Positions 1-6,644 of a stretch of DNA of 6,893 nucleotides are shown in pieces. The notes below the pieces were generated by a model. It did not search any database. It was not told the DNA's origin and saw only the letters and a list, made by a program, of their open reading frames with translations. A program made the position numbers and the translations under genes. Source of the DNA: Thermococci archaeon (GTDB lineage: Archaea; Methanobacteriota_B; Thermococci; Thermococcales; Thermococcaceae); contig QMUB01000066.1 of the NCBI GenBank assembly GCA_003663695.1, positions 1 to 6,893 on the forward strand. The letters are read 5' to 3'. Positions within the stretch are counted from its first letter, which is position 1. Every line of letters begins with the position of its first letter.

Positions 1-158
1 TAGTGCTGCATCTCAACTGTTACGCTCTTCTTACCCTTGGCGCCTACGACTATTCCTTCAAACACCCTACCGTGAATCTTCAAATTCCCGTGCCATGGGC
101 ATTTTGGATCATTGCAAGTTTGTTCCGGGGGTTTTACACCCAATCCGATGTCTCTCAT
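1..158 (-). CDS. rps17: Small ribosomal subunit protein uS17 (S17), 5' part only
   Basis: N-terminal 52 residues of the archaeal uS17, which binds 16S rRNA early in 30S assembly; the rest lies beyond the left edge. The protein opens [12 protein letters not shown], followed by the archaeal/eukaryotic extension with the [10 protein letters not shown] motif (residues 15-24) and then the start of the OB-fold, [20 protein letters not shown]. The start is ATG at 158. It is preceded by GAGGTGG at 164-170 with 5-6 bases of spacing. The ATG overlaps the stop of the RNase P gene as ATGA, which implies translational coupling. The last two bases read TA, so the next codon is Tyr or a stop. Family length (about 110 residues) and the usual aromatic residues at this point favour Tyr and an intact gene, but this cannot be seen here. 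Identification is firm from the conserved N-terminal motif and from its position after rnp1. Confidence 0.95.
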   Translation of the reverse strand, partial: MRDIGLGVKPPEQTCNDPKCPWHGNLKIHGRVFEGIVVGAKGKKSVTVEMQH

Positions 159-532
159 TTTCTCCACCTCTTTTTCAATCTCATCTCAGGTCTTCCAATC
201 AATTCTTTCCCATCAACCATGATCTCTTTATCGCCAACCTCAAACGCAATCTCAACCTGATCCTTGGGGACGGTATAGAGCTTATCCCCCAGGATTTTGA
301 GGGTGTTTTTTGTCTCGTCAATCACGACTCCCTCTATGTGCATAAACCCCTGATGAGGGCTTTTTATGATTTTTGCTTTTAGCCCTATGAGTTCATGCCA
401 TACTATGTTTTTTGGAGTCACTCGATCTCTATCAGGTCTTCTGAAAATCCAAGCTCTACCAACAAGCGTTTCACCTTGTCTCTGTGGTCTCCCTGGAGCT
501 CGATTCTTCCGTCTTTTGCGGTTCCTCCGCAT
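155..532 (-). CDS. rnp1: Ribonuclease P protein component 1 (Rpp29/Pop4 family)
   Basis: Protein subunit of archaeal RNase P, which removes the 5' leader from pre-tRNA; in the archaeal enzyme it pairs with Rpp21 and acts on the RNA specificity domain. The 125 residues match my memory of Pyrococcus Rpp29 (about 127 residues): [10 protein letters not shown] (42-51) opens the Sm-like beta-barrel core, followed by [17 protein letters not shown] (62-78), VPKDQV, and the conserved C-terminus [13 protein letters not shown] (113-125). Starting at ATG 532, the first 115 bp overlap the end of aIF1 in another frame, and the first 20 residues are very basic ([20 protein letters not shown]), consistent with an RNA-contacting tail. 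The alternative start is GTG at 421, which overlaps the aIF1 TGA as GTGA and would give 88 residues containing the whole core. The long form aligns with Pyrococcus proteins over its N-terminus, so I prefer it, with moderate certainty about the start. The final codons double as the SD of uS17. Confidence 0.93.
   Translation of the reverse strand: MRRNRKRRKNRAPGRPQRQGETLVGRAWIFRRPDRDRVTPKNIVWHELIGLKAKIIKSPHQGFMHIEGVVIDETKNTLKILGDKLYTVPKDQVEIAFEVGDKEIMVDGKELIGRPEMRLKKRWRK
164..170 (-). promoter_or_regulatory. uS17 ribosome binding site inside the rnp1 coding end
   Basis: GAGGTGG is read in rnp1 as part of the conserved C-terminal Lys-Arg-Trp-Arg codons and, 5 bases before ATG 158, acts as the SD of uS17. 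The ATGA overlap adds coupling. Confidence 0.75.
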
Positions 533-714
533 GCCAGCTTCCCCTTAAGTTTTTTTGCGATTTTATCCAGGTTGAACTCCTTCTCATCTATGCCCTCGAT
601 TATTGTCTTGAGCTTCCCGTAGCGGGCTTTTTCAATGTAGACTCTAATCCTCTGCTGCTCCTTGACGACTTCCTTAAACAGCATCTCATCAATGGGGTTT
701 ACAATTCTCGGCAT
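418..714 (-). CDS. sui1: Translation initiation factor aIF1 (SUI1/eIF1 family)
   Basis: Archaeal homologue of eIF1/SUI1. It binds the 30S subunit near the P site and supports start-codon selection. The 98-residue length is typical of the family. The N-terminal part is charged ([16 protein letters not shown]). The SUI1 fold spans about residues 22-98, with the basic loop [16 protein letters not shown] (29-43), the [18 protein letters not shown] motif (59-76) and the C-terminal helix and strand [10 protein letters not shown]. The start is ATG at 714, behind AGGTGAGGT at about 719-727, which straddles the TGA of the uL29 gene. The spacing to uL29 is 8 bp. The last 115 bp also encode the basic N-terminus of the RNase P protein in another frame. 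Placement between uL29 and rnp1 is usual for Archaea and suggests co-production with ribosomes. Identification is firm. Confidence 0.97.
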   Translation of the reverse strand: MPRIVNPIDEMLFKEVVKEQQRIRVYIEKARYGKLKTIIEGIDEKEFNLDKIAKKLKGKLACGGTAKDGRIELQGDHRDKVKRLLVELGFSEDLIEIE

Positions 715-722
715 TATTTACC

Positions 723-923
723 TCACCTTTTTTCCCTAAGCTTTTCATTTCTTATTGTTAACAGCCTGGCTAAATCCCTTCTAAGGGTTCTAATCTGCAT
801 CGGGTTTTCCATGGAGGTGCCCATGGTGAGCATACCCCTCTCCTTTGCAAGCTCTATCCTAACCTCTTTAATTTTTTCGTTGATTTCTTCAATGCTCATT
901 TCCCTAATCTCACTCGTCTTCAT
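723..923 (-). CDS. rpl29: Large ribosomal subunit protein uL29 (L29)
   Basis: Small helical protein of the 50S subunit that sits beside uL23 near the polypeptide exit tunnel. At 66 residues it has the normal size. [20 protein letters not shown] is the conserved first helix, and the C-terminal helix carries the family pattern [19 protein letters not shown] (43-61). The start is ATG at 923. It overlaps the uS3 stop as ATGA and lies 7 bases after GAGGTGA (931-937), so it is probably translated by coupling to uS3. The stop TGA at 723-725 forms part of the SD for aIF1. Nothing unusual is seen in the protein. Confidence 0.97.
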   Translation of the reverse strand: MKTSEIREMSIEEINEKIKEVRIELAKERGMLTMGTSMENPMQIRTLRRDLARLLTIRNEKLREKR

Positions 924-1552
924 TGCTCGCTCACCTCTTCGACTATCTCCTCACTCTTATCGAGGATCTCGATTTCATCCGGGAGTTTTGCTTCTGGTGG
1001 GAGTATGCTTACTTTCACGCCCATAACACCGAGCTTTAGGATTGCTTGGGAGTATCCCTTTGAAACAAGCGTCTCGGCGGGGTTTCCAACCTTGGCGAGA
1101 TAACCCTGATAGAAGCGAACACTCTTAGCTCTCTCGCCCGTTAGCTTTCCGCTGATCCTGATCTCGACACCTCTAGCACCGCCCCTGTTCATTATTGCCC
1201 TTATAGCTGAGTACGCGGCTCTCCTGAAGTGCACTCCCTTCTCAAGTGCTTGTGCCAGTCTCACAGCCTGGACTTTTGCATTTAAATAAGGATTCTTGAT
1301 TTCCTCGACCTCAATCTGCGGGTTTTCCAAACCATAATCCCTCTCAAGTATTCTCGTGAGCTGCCTGATCTTTCTTCCTCCCCTTCCAATTACGTAGCCG
1401 GGGCTTGCTGCAAAGATAACAACTTTAGTTCCCAGTGGTGTCTTCTTGATATCGAGACCACCGTATCCAGCTCTCCTCAACTCTTTCTCCAGGTACTCGT
1501 CGATGAGCATTTCTTTAATGGCCTCCTTAACGAAATATCTCTCTATTGCCAT
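920..1552 (-). CDS. rps3: Small ribosomal subunit protein uS3 (S3)
   Basis: Protein of the 30S head at the mRNA entry channel. Its 210 residues match archaeal uS3. The N-terminal helix [20 protein letters not shown] precedes the type II KH domain, whose GXXG loop is visible as VIGRGGRKI (54-62, loop GRGG 56-59). The C-terminal domain follows, with the uS3 pattern [19 protein letters not shown] and KFYQGY-like [14 protein letters not shown]. The tail is acidic and variable ([10 protein letters not shown]), as is common in Thermococcales. The start is ATG at 1552, shortly after GGGGGTGA at about 1557-1564. An ATG at 1556 just upstream is in another frame and would give no uS3. The gene lies 4 bp from uL22 and overlaps uL29 by 4 bp. 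Confidence 0.98.
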   Translation of the reverse strand: MAIERYFVKEAIKEMLIDEYLEKELRRAGYGGLDIKKTPLGTKVVIFAASPGYVIGRGGRKIRQLTRILERDYGLENPQIEVEEIKNPYLNAKVQAVRLAQALEKGVHFRRAAYSAIRAIMNRGGARGVEIRISGKLTGERAKSVRFYQGYLAKVGNPAETLVSKGYSQAILKLGVMGVKVSILPPEAKLPDEIEILDKSEEIVEEVSEQ

Positions 1553-1556
1553 TCAT

Positions 1557-2021
1557 TCACCCCCTAATCTCCTCAACCACAACCTCAAGGTGTGTTGTCT
1601 GCTCGTTGAACTGTGTTGCCCTTCCGAAAGCCCTTGGAATGTATCCGGGAAGTTTTGGTCCCCTGTCAGCTTTTATATGGATGATTCTAAGTCTATCGGG
1701 ATCAAGACCCTTCTGCTCTGCATTGTTTCTAACGTTGTGGAGGAGCTTTAGTATGGCTTTTGAGACCTTAACCGGATATCTACCTGGTCCAAAGCCCTTT
1801 CCTCTCTTGTGTCCCTGTGAGTCATTAAACCTTCTCACCGGAACGGGTCTCTTAAGGGCCACAACTTCCTCCAAGTACCTGATGGCATCGTTAACCATCA
1901 TTCCCCTCACAGCATTGCAGACCTCAATTGACAATTTGGGTGACATTCTAAGATCCCTGGCCTGAGCTTTAGCCATTCTCTCAGGGTCAAAATTTTTGAA
2001 AGAGTAGTAGCGCTTAACCAT
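1557..2021 (-). CDS. rpl22: Large ribosomal subunit protein uL22 (L22)
   Basis: 50S protein whose extended loop lines the nascent-chain tunnel opposite uL4. With ATG 2021 as start it has 154 residues, close to the archaeal norm (about 155), beginning [19 protein letters not shown]. Visible landmarks: [20 protein letters not shown] (28-47); the archaeal/eukaryotic insertion [20 protein letters not shown] (62-81), absent from bacteria; and the C-terminal strands [12 protein letters not shown]...[21 protein letters not shown]. An in-frame GTG at 2027 would add two residues, but it abuts the SD GGTGA (2028-2032) with no spacing, whereas the ATG at 2021 has the optimal 6 bases. The GTG start is therefore rejected. 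The SD begins directly after the TGA of uS19. Confidence 0.97.
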   Translation of the reverse strand: MVKRYYSFKNFDPERMAKAQARDLRMSPKLSIEVCNAVRGMMVNDAIRYLEEVVALKRPVPVRRFNDSQGHKRGKGFGPGRYPVKVSKAILKLLHNVRNNAEQKGLDPDRLRIIHIKADRGPKLPGYIPRAFGRATQFNEQTTHLEVVVEEIRG

Positions 2022-2027
2022 TTCCAC

Positions 2028-2035
2028 TCACCTCA
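2028..2035 (-). promoter_or_regulatory. Stop-SD composite (TGAGGTGA) setting the uL22 start
   Basis: The uS19 stop TGA (2033-2035) is followed immediately by GGTGA (2028-2032). ATG 2021 lies 6 bases on; the in-frame GTG at 2027 has no spacing. Confidence 0.8.
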
Positions 2036-2434
2036 CTTGACCGCTACGAACATTGATGACCTAGTTGCACCAACACCAGGTGAGCCGTGTTGGACTACCT
2101 TTCTAGTAAGGGCAAATTCTCCCAGATAGTGTCCTATCATTTCGGGTTTAATTTCAATTGGGACGAACTCCTTTCCGTTGTGAACGTGGATCGTCATGCC
2201 AACCATTTCGGGGAGTATAATCATGTCCCTGCTGTGGGTCCTTATGGGCTTCTTGTACTTGCCCTTCTTGGCAAGCCTGATCTTCCTAATGAGTTTCTTC
2301 TGATCTTGGGTGAAGCCTCTCTTAAGGCTCCTCCTTGCTCTTGATGGGAATAATGTTGCTACCTTATCAAGGGGCATGTTAAGAAGTTCCTCAAGCTTAT
2401 AACCGCGATAAACAAATTCCTTCTTCCTAGCCAT
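2033..2434 (-). CDS. rps19: Small ribosomal subunit protein uS19 (S19)
   Basis: Protein of the 30S head, close to the A-site finger bridge and uS13. From ATG 2434 it has 133 residues, beginning [19 protein letters not shown], which fits archaeal uS19. The N-terminal extension (about 1-60) is archaeal/eukaryotic; the conserved core follows as [16 protein letters not shown] (64-79), [15 protein letters not shown] (81-95) and [12 protein letters not shown] (101-112), then a basic glycine-rich tail. An in-frame GTG at 2443 would extend it by three residues, but that GTG sits inside the SD itself (GAGGTG at 2441-2446), so ATG 2434 with 6-base spacing is the real start. The gene is separated from uL2 by only 10 bp and from uL22 by 11 bp. 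Confidence 0.97.
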   Translation of the reverse strand: MARKKEFVYRGYKLEELLNMPLDKVATLFPSRARRSLKRGFTQDQKKLIRKIRLAKKGKYKKPIRTHSRDMIILPEMVGMTIHVHNGKEFVPIEIKPEMIGHYLGEFALTRKVVQHGSPGVGATRSSMFVAVK

Positions 2435-2440
2435 CTTTCC

Positions 2441-2447
2441 CACCTCA
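2441..2447 (-). promoter_or_regulatory. Stop-SD composite setting the uS19 start
   Basis: The uL2 stop TGA (2445-2447) overlaps the SD GAGGTG (2441-2446). An in-frame GTG at 2443 lies inside the SD, so ATG 2434, 6 bases downstream, must be the start. Confidence 0.8.
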
Positions 2448-3164
2448 CTTCCTCACTCCGGTTCTTCTCGCTGCTATATGACCAACTTTCTGACCTGGAG
2501 CAGCTCTTCTTGATATGGTGCTTGGTCTTCCGATGTGATGCTCTTTACCACCGTGTGGGTGGTTAACTGCATTCATCTTAACACCTCTTGGCTTTGGCCA
2601 GAACCTGTTTCTTGCCTTCATAATGTAGTAGGCTTTACCTGCTTTAACGATTGGTTTCTCAAGCCTTCCACCGCCAGCGGCTACACCAATTGTAGCCCTG
2701 CAGTCCGGCTTAAAGCGCTTGAGCTCACCGCTCGGAAGCTGGACTATCACTCTATCCGCCTCTCTTGAGACGACCAAAGCATATGTTCCTCCTGACCTCA
2801 CGTATTTTCCTCCATCTCCAGGAACGCCTTCTATGTCATAGACATAGGTACCCTCTGGAATCTTTGATAGCGGGAGTGTATTTCCTATCTTCACAGGAGC
2901 GTTTGGCCCCACATAAACCTCCTCTCCAACCAGGAGCCCCTCAGGGGCAATTATGAGCTTTTCAACTCCGTTTTCAAACTTAACCCTTGCAACAGGAGCT
3001 GTTCTTCCGGGGTCGTGGAGTATCTCAACGACCTTACCGGCGAGTGTTTTCTCCTTTGTTATGCTCAATGGAATGTACCTAACCTTGCCCCTGTATCTGT
3101 GAGATGGAGCTCTAAATGTTGGGCTTCCCTTACCTCTCCTCTGTTGAATTAAACTCTTACCCAT
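2445..3164 (-). CDS. rpl2: Large ribosomal subunit protein uL2 (L2)
   Basis: Highly conserved 50S protein near the peptidyl transferase centre and at the subunit interface. From ATG 3164 it has 239 residues, the length I associate with Pyrococcus and Thermococcus uL2, starting [20 protein letters not shown]. The OB-fold domain is roughly residues 35-110 and the SH3-like domain about 110-190. The signature [16 protein letters not shown] spans 191-206 with the invariant His residues, and the basic C-terminal extension is [16 protein letters not shown]. An in-frame GTG at 3170 would add two residues but directly abuts GGTGA (3171-3175). The ATG at 3164 is placed 6 bases from it and is preferred. 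The preceding uL23 stop and this SD form TGAGGTGA. Confidence 0.98.
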   Translation of the reverse strand: MGKSLIQQRRGKGSPTFRAPSHRYRGKVRYIPLSITKEKTLAGKVVEILHDPGRTAPVARVKFENGVEKLIIAPEGLLVGEEVYVGPNAPVKIGNTLPLSKIPEGTYVYDIEGVPGDGGKYVRSGGTYALVVSREADRVIVQLPSGELKRFKPDCRATIGVAAGGGRLEKPIVKAGKAYYIMKARNRFWPKPRGVKMNAVNHPHGGKEHHIGRPSTISRRAAPGQKVGHIAARRTGVRK

Positions 3165-3170
3165 CCTCAC

Positions 3171-3178
3171 TCACCTCA
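3171..3178 (-). promoter_or_regulatory. Stop-SD composite (TGAGGTGA) setting the uL2 start
   Basis: The uL23 stop TGA (3176-3178) runs straight into GGTGA (3171-3175). GTG at 3170 touches this SD; ATG at 3164 is 6 bases away and is the likely start. Confidence 0.8.
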
Positions 3179-3436
3179 GAACAATCCTATCCTTGCAGCA
3201 ATTTCACTTGCATTATATTCAGGCTTCAGCTTAACATAAGCCTTCTTTTCTCCCTTCATCGTGATCTGCGTGTTCACCTTCTCGACCTTGACATCGTATA
3301 TTTCTTCCACGGCTCTCTTTATGTCGCTCTTTGTCGCTTTTTTATACACTATAAACGTGAGCTTGTTTTCGGTTTCGATCAGCGAAACTGCTTTTTCTGT
3401 GACCACAGGCCTTACAATAACCTTAAGCGGGTCCAT
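3176..3436 (-). CDS. rpl23: Large ribosomal subunit protein uL23 (L23)
   Basis: 50S protein at the tunnel exit, known as the docking site for signal recognition particle and other nascent-chain factors. Its 86 residues are the normal archaeal length, shorter than eukaryotic versions that carry N-terminal extensions. The family opening [16 protein letters not shown] (6-21) is clear, followed by [26 protein letters not shown] (24-49), the VEKVNTQIT strand and the terminal [13 protein letters not shown]. The start is ATG at 3436, five bases after GGTGA (3442-3446), which follows straight on from the uL4 TGA. It lies 10 bp from uL4. Confidence 0.98.
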   Translation of the reverse strand: MDPLKVIVRPVVTEKAVSLIETENKLTFIVYKKATKSDIKRAVEEIYDVKVEKVNTQITMKGEKKAYVKLKPEYNASEIAARIGLF

Positions 3437-3446
3437 CTATCTCACC

Positions 3447-4214
3447 TCAACCATATATCTCCCTTAACCTCTCAATTGCACCCTTTGTCCAGATTGTTAA
3501 TCTTCCTGGATGTGTACCTGGAGCCAGGAACTCCACACCCAAGTTATCCACGACAACGACATCAACACCTGGATGATTTCTCGCCCCCTGTATTATGCCT
3601 TCGTTCTTGGCAACCACCACCAAGGGACCCTTTGCCTTTTTGTACTTCCTTCCCCTCATCTTTCCTTTACCTGCTCTGATCTTTCTGTTCCTCTTTGCCC
3701 TCTCTATATCCTGCCATACCCCAAGTTTCTTGAATATCTCCCTCGTCTCGGCGGTCTTGAAGACCTTCTCCAGATCATCGGCAACTATCAGCGGAACCTG
3801 AGGAATGCCGTCAATAACGTGACCTCTCTCTTTAACGAGGTCTGCATTTGCTGTAGCCGCTATGGCGCTCATCAAAGCCAGTCTTCTCTCCTTCTTGTTT
3901 ATCTCTTCCCTCAAGATTTTTTCAACCTTTGGTGGGTGGGTTCTCCTACCGCCCCTTGCAAAGGGAACGAATGCAGCGAACCTCGGGGATGTTTTCATTC
4001 TCTTAACCCTAGCCATTCCGTGACCTTTTCCTATTGACTCAGCGCTTGTTCTCTTACCTGCCATTGGGTCGGTTCCCCAAGGCTGGATTCTGTGTGTCCA
4101 TGATGCTATTACAGCCCTCCTGATCAAATCGGGCCTAAAGGGTGTTTGGAACACCTTCGGCAGTTCAATTTCTTCAACCGGCTCGCCATTTAAAGAGTAA
4201 ACGTGAACCTTCAT
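3447..4214 (-). CDS. rpl4: Large ribosomal subunit protein uL4 (L4)
   Basis: 50S protein whose long basic loop reaches into the exit tunnel and forms its constriction with uL22. The 255 residues fit archaeal uL4. The N-terminus [20 protein letters not shown] leads into [15 protein letters not shown] (21-35). The tunnel loop is visible from about 45 to 95, with [20 protein letters not shown] (51-70) and the Arg/Gly-rich [12 protein letters not shown] (84-95). The globular domain has [11 protein letters not shown] (113-123), [13 protein letters not shown] (137-149), the Lys/Arg-rich stretch 173-194, and [11 protein letters not shown] (210-220). The start is ATG at 4214 behind GGTGAGGT (4218-4225), which follows the uL3 TGA directly. 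Bacterial L4 autogenously regulates its operon; nothing here shows that this applies. Confidence 0.98.
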   Translation of the reverse strand: MKVHVYSLNGEPVEEIELPKVFQTPFRPDLIRRAVIASWTHRIQPWGTDPMAGKRTSAESIGKGHGMARVKRMKTSPRFAAFVPFARGGRRTHPPKVEKILREEINKKERRLALMSAIAATANADLVKERGHVIDGIPQVPLIVADDLEKVFKTAETREIFKKLGVWQDIERAKRNRKIRAGKGKMRGRKYKKAKGPLVVVAKNEGIIQGARNHPGVDVVVVDNLGVEFLAPGTHPGRLTIWTKGAIERLREIYG

Positions 4215-4225
4215 AATACCTCACC

Positions 4226-5263
4226 TCACTGTTTTGACTCCCTACTTACATATGTTATTTGTGGAGCTTCAACTGCTGGTCTTCTTGCAGGTGGCCTAAT
4301 CGCAGGCCTGAATCTAATTATTCTCTTAATTGAACCCGGCAAAGTCCCTGCAACCATCACAAAGTCGCTTCTAACCACACCGTAGTGGGGGAAGCCACCC
4401 TTTGGTGTGATCTCTATCTCTTCATCACCGAGCTTCAGCTTACCGTTCTCTCCTATCCTCAGCAATCTCTTGTTATACTCCGTTCTCGTGTGGAAACCCA
4501 TCTGGCCTGGCATTGGTACCGTCCACATGACCCTCGTTGGGTGCCATGGACCTATTGAAGCAACCTTTCTCCTCGCCTTGCTGTCCTTGTGTGACCTGAG
4601 CTTGACGCCGAACCTCTTTATGACTCCCTGGAACCCTTTACCCTTTGTGACAGCTATCACGTCGAGAAGCTCTCCTTCCTTTAGAACCTCCCCGGCTCTT
4701 ATTTCCTTTCCGACTTTCTCCTTGAGGTAGGCAAACTTCTCATTGACACTGCTTCCGCCCACAGCATACTCCATGACATCGGGCTTTTTCTTGAGCTTGA
4801 TGAGCCTTGGCTGGGTGTGAACCAAAGCCCTTACCTCAACAATTTCCCCGGCGTTAATCATATCCTCGAGCTCTCCAAGCTTCTGCTGGAATGCTTCCTC
4901 ATTGTAATTCTTTGGAAGGGTCTTTATCCTTCTCTTGAGGTCGCCGTTTAGGTTTGGTGCCCAGACCTCCGTAGCGGTCTCAAGGCCAAGATAGCCCTGC
5001 TTGTAAGCTCTAATTCCATAGACCACCATAGGCGGAACTTCCACTACCGTAACTGGAACAAAGATTTCCTTTCCATTTGTGAGCCTTCCGGGCCAGTCAT
5101 CTATCATCAAGACATGCGTCATTCCTGCCTTGTATCCTGCAAATCCCAAGAGCCTGACTTCCTCAGTTTGAGGCCACCTCTTAATCCTAGGGACTATACG
5201 CTTAGCCCTCTTCCTTGGAGCATAGCCCAATGAACCTCTCCTTGGTCTGCTAATTCTTCCCAT
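4226..5263 (-). CDS. rpl3: Large ribosomal subunit protein uL3 (L3)
   Basis: Early-assembly 50S protein with an extension reaching toward the peptidyl transferase centre. At 345 residues it matches archaeal uL3, which is much longer than the bacterial form (about 210). The start [20 protein letters not shown] is the basic N-terminal tail. [12 protein letters not shown] (39-50) begins the barrel domain. The family signature [19 protein letters not shown] spans 211-229, and [19 protein letters not shown] (238-256) followed by [10 protein letters not shown] holds the 'tryptophan finger' region and central loop known from yeast L3. A proline-rich C-terminus follows ([12 protein letters not shown]). 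The start is ATG at 5263, 2 bp from the methyltransferase gene, with AAGGAGG of the SD encoded in that upstream gene's last codons. Confidence 0.98.
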   Translation of the reverse strand: MGRISRPRRGSLGYAPRKRAKRIVPRIKRWPQTEEVRLLGFAGYKAGMTHVLMIDDWPGRLTNGKEIFVPVTVVEVPPMVVYGIRAYKQGYLGLETATEVWAPNLNGDLKRRIKTLPKNYNEEAFQQKLGELEDMINAGEIVEVRALVHTQPRLIKLKKKPDVMEYAVGGSSVNEKFAYLKEKVGKEIRAGEVLKEGELLDVIAVTKGKGFQGVIKRFGVKLRSHKDSKARRKVASIGPWHPTRVMWTVPMPGQMGFHTRTEYNKRLLRIGENGKLKLGDEEIEITPKGGFPHYGVVRSDFVMVAGTLPGSIKRIIRFRPAIRPPARRPAVEAPQITYVSRESKQ

Positions 5264-5264
5264 C

Positions 5265-6038
5265 TCAATCCCTCCTTATGAAATTAAATATTGCCAAAGT
5301 CGCCAATATGGCTTCTTCAGTTCTAACGGTTTGCGTTTTTTGATTGGGAATTGTGTTGAGGATTAAATCAAATCTGTAATCCTCATTAAACTCTCTCAAT
5401 ATTTCAAGCACGCCCTTTCTCGGGGAACCAAACACGATTCCAATGTTCCCCGCAAGCTTGAGTTCAGCCTTCCTCACGTCCTTCCCCTTTCGGGAAGTCG
5501 CTATTGCAACATCCAGCCTTGCCCTTTTAAGGGTTTTAGCAAGGGTTTTTTTGCTTAGATGCACCTTATACCCCCAGTATTCTTCCGGTCTTGCCGGAAC
5601 AACACGTAGGGGGCGTTTGGAGACTATTTTAAAAGTATACCTCCCTTCCAATCCCTTGCCCTCCACGAGAGCAAGTTCATCAAGACCGATGTCCGCATAA
5701 GTCTTCCCCTTTTTAACTATTACGCCCTCTCTGATTTCACCGATTCTTGGTTTTCGCTTGAGCTTGTGATGGGGCGTTCTTAGAGGTGGTATCACGCCCG
5801 CATATTTGAGCTCCTCTCTGATGGGAAACAGGTATTTACGGAGATACTGAGGTGTTTCCGCATATTCAAGCACGAGCTTTATGAAATCTCCGTCCCTTCC
5901 ACCAGCTCTGTAAATCCATATGTGCTCGACGCCAAATATTGAAGCCGCCCTTGCGATCTGACCCACTTTATAGGTTCCAATTTTTGGATCTCTGCTTTCC
6001 TCAAGGAGCGAATCGGGGATGAATATGTTCCATGTCAT
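5265..6038 (-). CDS. SPOUT-class RNA methyltransferase (COG2106 / SPOUT1 family), probable rRNA uridine methyltransferase
   Basis: First gene of the ribosomal protein operon. Its 257 residues have the layout of the COG2106 family (human SPOUT1/C9orf114): an N-terminal half-domain with [20 protein letters not shown] (25-44); an inserted OB-fold-like segment at about 95-150 ([20 protein letters not shown], then ELALVEGKG); and the C-terminal part of the alpha/beta knot, with [17 protein letters not shown] (198-214) and the knot loop [20 protein letters not shown] (227-246), where S-adenosylmethionine would bind. The family is linked to uridine N3 methylation of large-subunit rRNA; this assignment is from knowledge of homologues and is not provable here. 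The start is ATG at 6038; the SD is weak (GTGAG at 6043-6047). It lies directly upstream of uL3, a conserved archaeal arrangement that fits a role in 50S maturation. Class confidence is high; the exact target is inferred. Confidence 0.87.
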   Translation of the reverse strand: MTWNIFIPDSLLEESRDPKIGTYKVGQIARAASIFGVEHIWIYRAGGRDGDFIKLVLEYAETPQYLRKYLFPIREELKYAGVIPPLRTPHHKLKRKPRIGEIREGVIVKKGKTYADIGLDELALVEGKGLEGRYTFKIVSKRPLRVVPARPEEYWGYKVHLSKKTLAKTLKRARLDVAIATSRKGKDVRKAELKLAGNIGIVFGSPRKGVLEILREFNEDYRFDLILNTIPNQKTQTVRTEEAILATLAIFNFIRRD

Positions 6039-6090
6039 CAGTGCTCACTACTTACTCTATTATCAAAGCTGATGTTGAGTAAAAGAGATT

Positions 6091-6106
6091 GATTTAAAAG
6101 GCTTTC
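6091..6106 (-). promoter_or_regulatory. Probable promoter (BRE/TATA) of the ribosomal protein operon
   Basis: On the minus strand the sequence CGAAAGCCTTTTAAATC contains a TATA-like TTTTAAAT (6092-6098 region) preceded by a purine-rich BRE-like CGAAAG (6101-6106). A TATA centre near 6096 predicts transcription start near 6070, giving a leader of roughly 30 nt before the methyltransferase ATG at 6038. It is the only good candidate in the 128-bp gap and follows the terminator of the upstream gene. Confidence 0.6.
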
Positions 6107-6140
6107 GAACTCTTCCACCCTCAGATACCTTCCCCACCAT

Positions 6141-6166
6141 ACAAAATTTTTGCAAAAAATAAAAGG
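6141..6166 (-). terminator. T-rich intrinsic terminator of the 156-residue protein gene
   Basis: Directly after the TAG the minus strand reads CCTTTTATTTTTTGC, then CAAAAATTTTG, a small A/T inverted repeat (plus strand 6142-6152). Archaeal RNA polymerase terminates at oligo-T tracts on the non-template strand, so this is a good site for separating this gene from the ribosomal operon. Confidence 0.55.
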
Positions 6167-6637
6167 CTAGCCGAAGAAGGCTCCCATCATGTCCATCTGC
6201 TCTTCTGAGAAGCTTTTAACCTTAAATTCTGGCATCTGTGGAATTAACTCCTCATACCTTGCCCCATCAATCTTTTCGACGGCACCATCCCTAATATGAA
6301 AAGCCCTGACAATCCTTTCACTCTTGTATGCCACCAGGAATTCCCCGGTTTCAACATCCTCCATCTTCACGAATATTGCGTTTCCACCGGTGTAGGGTTT
6401 TTTGCACTTGAATGGGAAGCTCGCAGAGTTGAGCATGGCATCTCCAAGGGCAGTGTTGGCCTTCTCTCCATTGATTTCAGTCCAGAACTTAACGCCCTCA
6501 AAATCGCCCTCAACCACAATCAAAAATCTAACTCCACTGAGCTCAACTATTGGAGCTCCATCCCTTTCTATAATCTCAAAAAGCCCTTCAATCGTTTCAG
6601 CATTTCTCAAACTCCCAACAAATCCCTCAACTTTCAT
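6167..6637 (-). CDS. Unrecognised conserved-looking hypothetical protein, 156 residues
   Basis: I do not recognise this protein. It is a genuine-looking gene: ATG at 6637 stands 7 bases behind a strong SD, GGAGG (6645-6649), with an archaeal TATA-like box further upstream and a T-rich terminator after the TAG. The protein is soluble in appearance, with no signal peptide or membrane segment, mixed alpha/beta, and slightly acidic. Visible stretches include VELSGVRFLIVVEGDFEGVK (31-50) and FWTEINGEKANTALGDAML (51-69), and an acidic, methionine-rich end, SFSEEQMDMMGAFFG (142-156). There is one cysteine (78) and no motif I can assign. It is the only complete leftward gene here ending in TAG instead of TGA, and it appears to be a separate transcription unit from the ribosomal operon. 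Function unknown; possibly restricted to Thermococcales. Confidence 0.85.
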   Translation of the reverse strand: MKVEGFVGSLRNAETIEGLFEIIERDGAPIVELSGVRFLIVVEGDFEGVKFWTEINGEKANTALGDAMLNSASFPFKCKKPYTGGNAIFVKMEDVETGEFLVAYKSERIVRAFHIRDGAVEKIDGARYEELIPQMPEFKVKSFSEEQMDMMGAFFG

Positions 6638-6644
6638 GTCAATT

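Noticed and set aside
3..382. Plus-strand open frames opposite uS17 and rnp1 (3-260 and 95-382)
   Set aside because: They mirror conserved minus-strand proteins and share none of the operon's translation signals.
484..1026. 180-residue plus-strand open frame across aIF1, uL29 and uS3
   Set aside because: It is antisense to three firmly identified genes, is rich in Leu/Ser/Phe as expected for the complement of Lys/Glu-rich genes, and has no recognisable domain or SD-promoter context.
1554..1556. ATG at 1556 as an alternative start at the uL22/uS3 junction
   Set aside because: It is out of frame with uS3; ATG 1552 gives the conserved N-terminus.
2019..2027. GTG 2027 as the uL22 start (and likewise GTG 2443 for uS19, GTG 3170 for uL2)
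   Set aside because: Each GTG is in or touching the SD, so no initiation spacing remains; the ATG 6-9 bases downstream has optimal spacing.
3116..3679. 187-residue plus-strand open frame opposite uL2, uL23 and uL4
   Set aside because: Antisense shadow of ribosomal protein genes; composition is unlike a real protein and no ribosome binding site precedes it.
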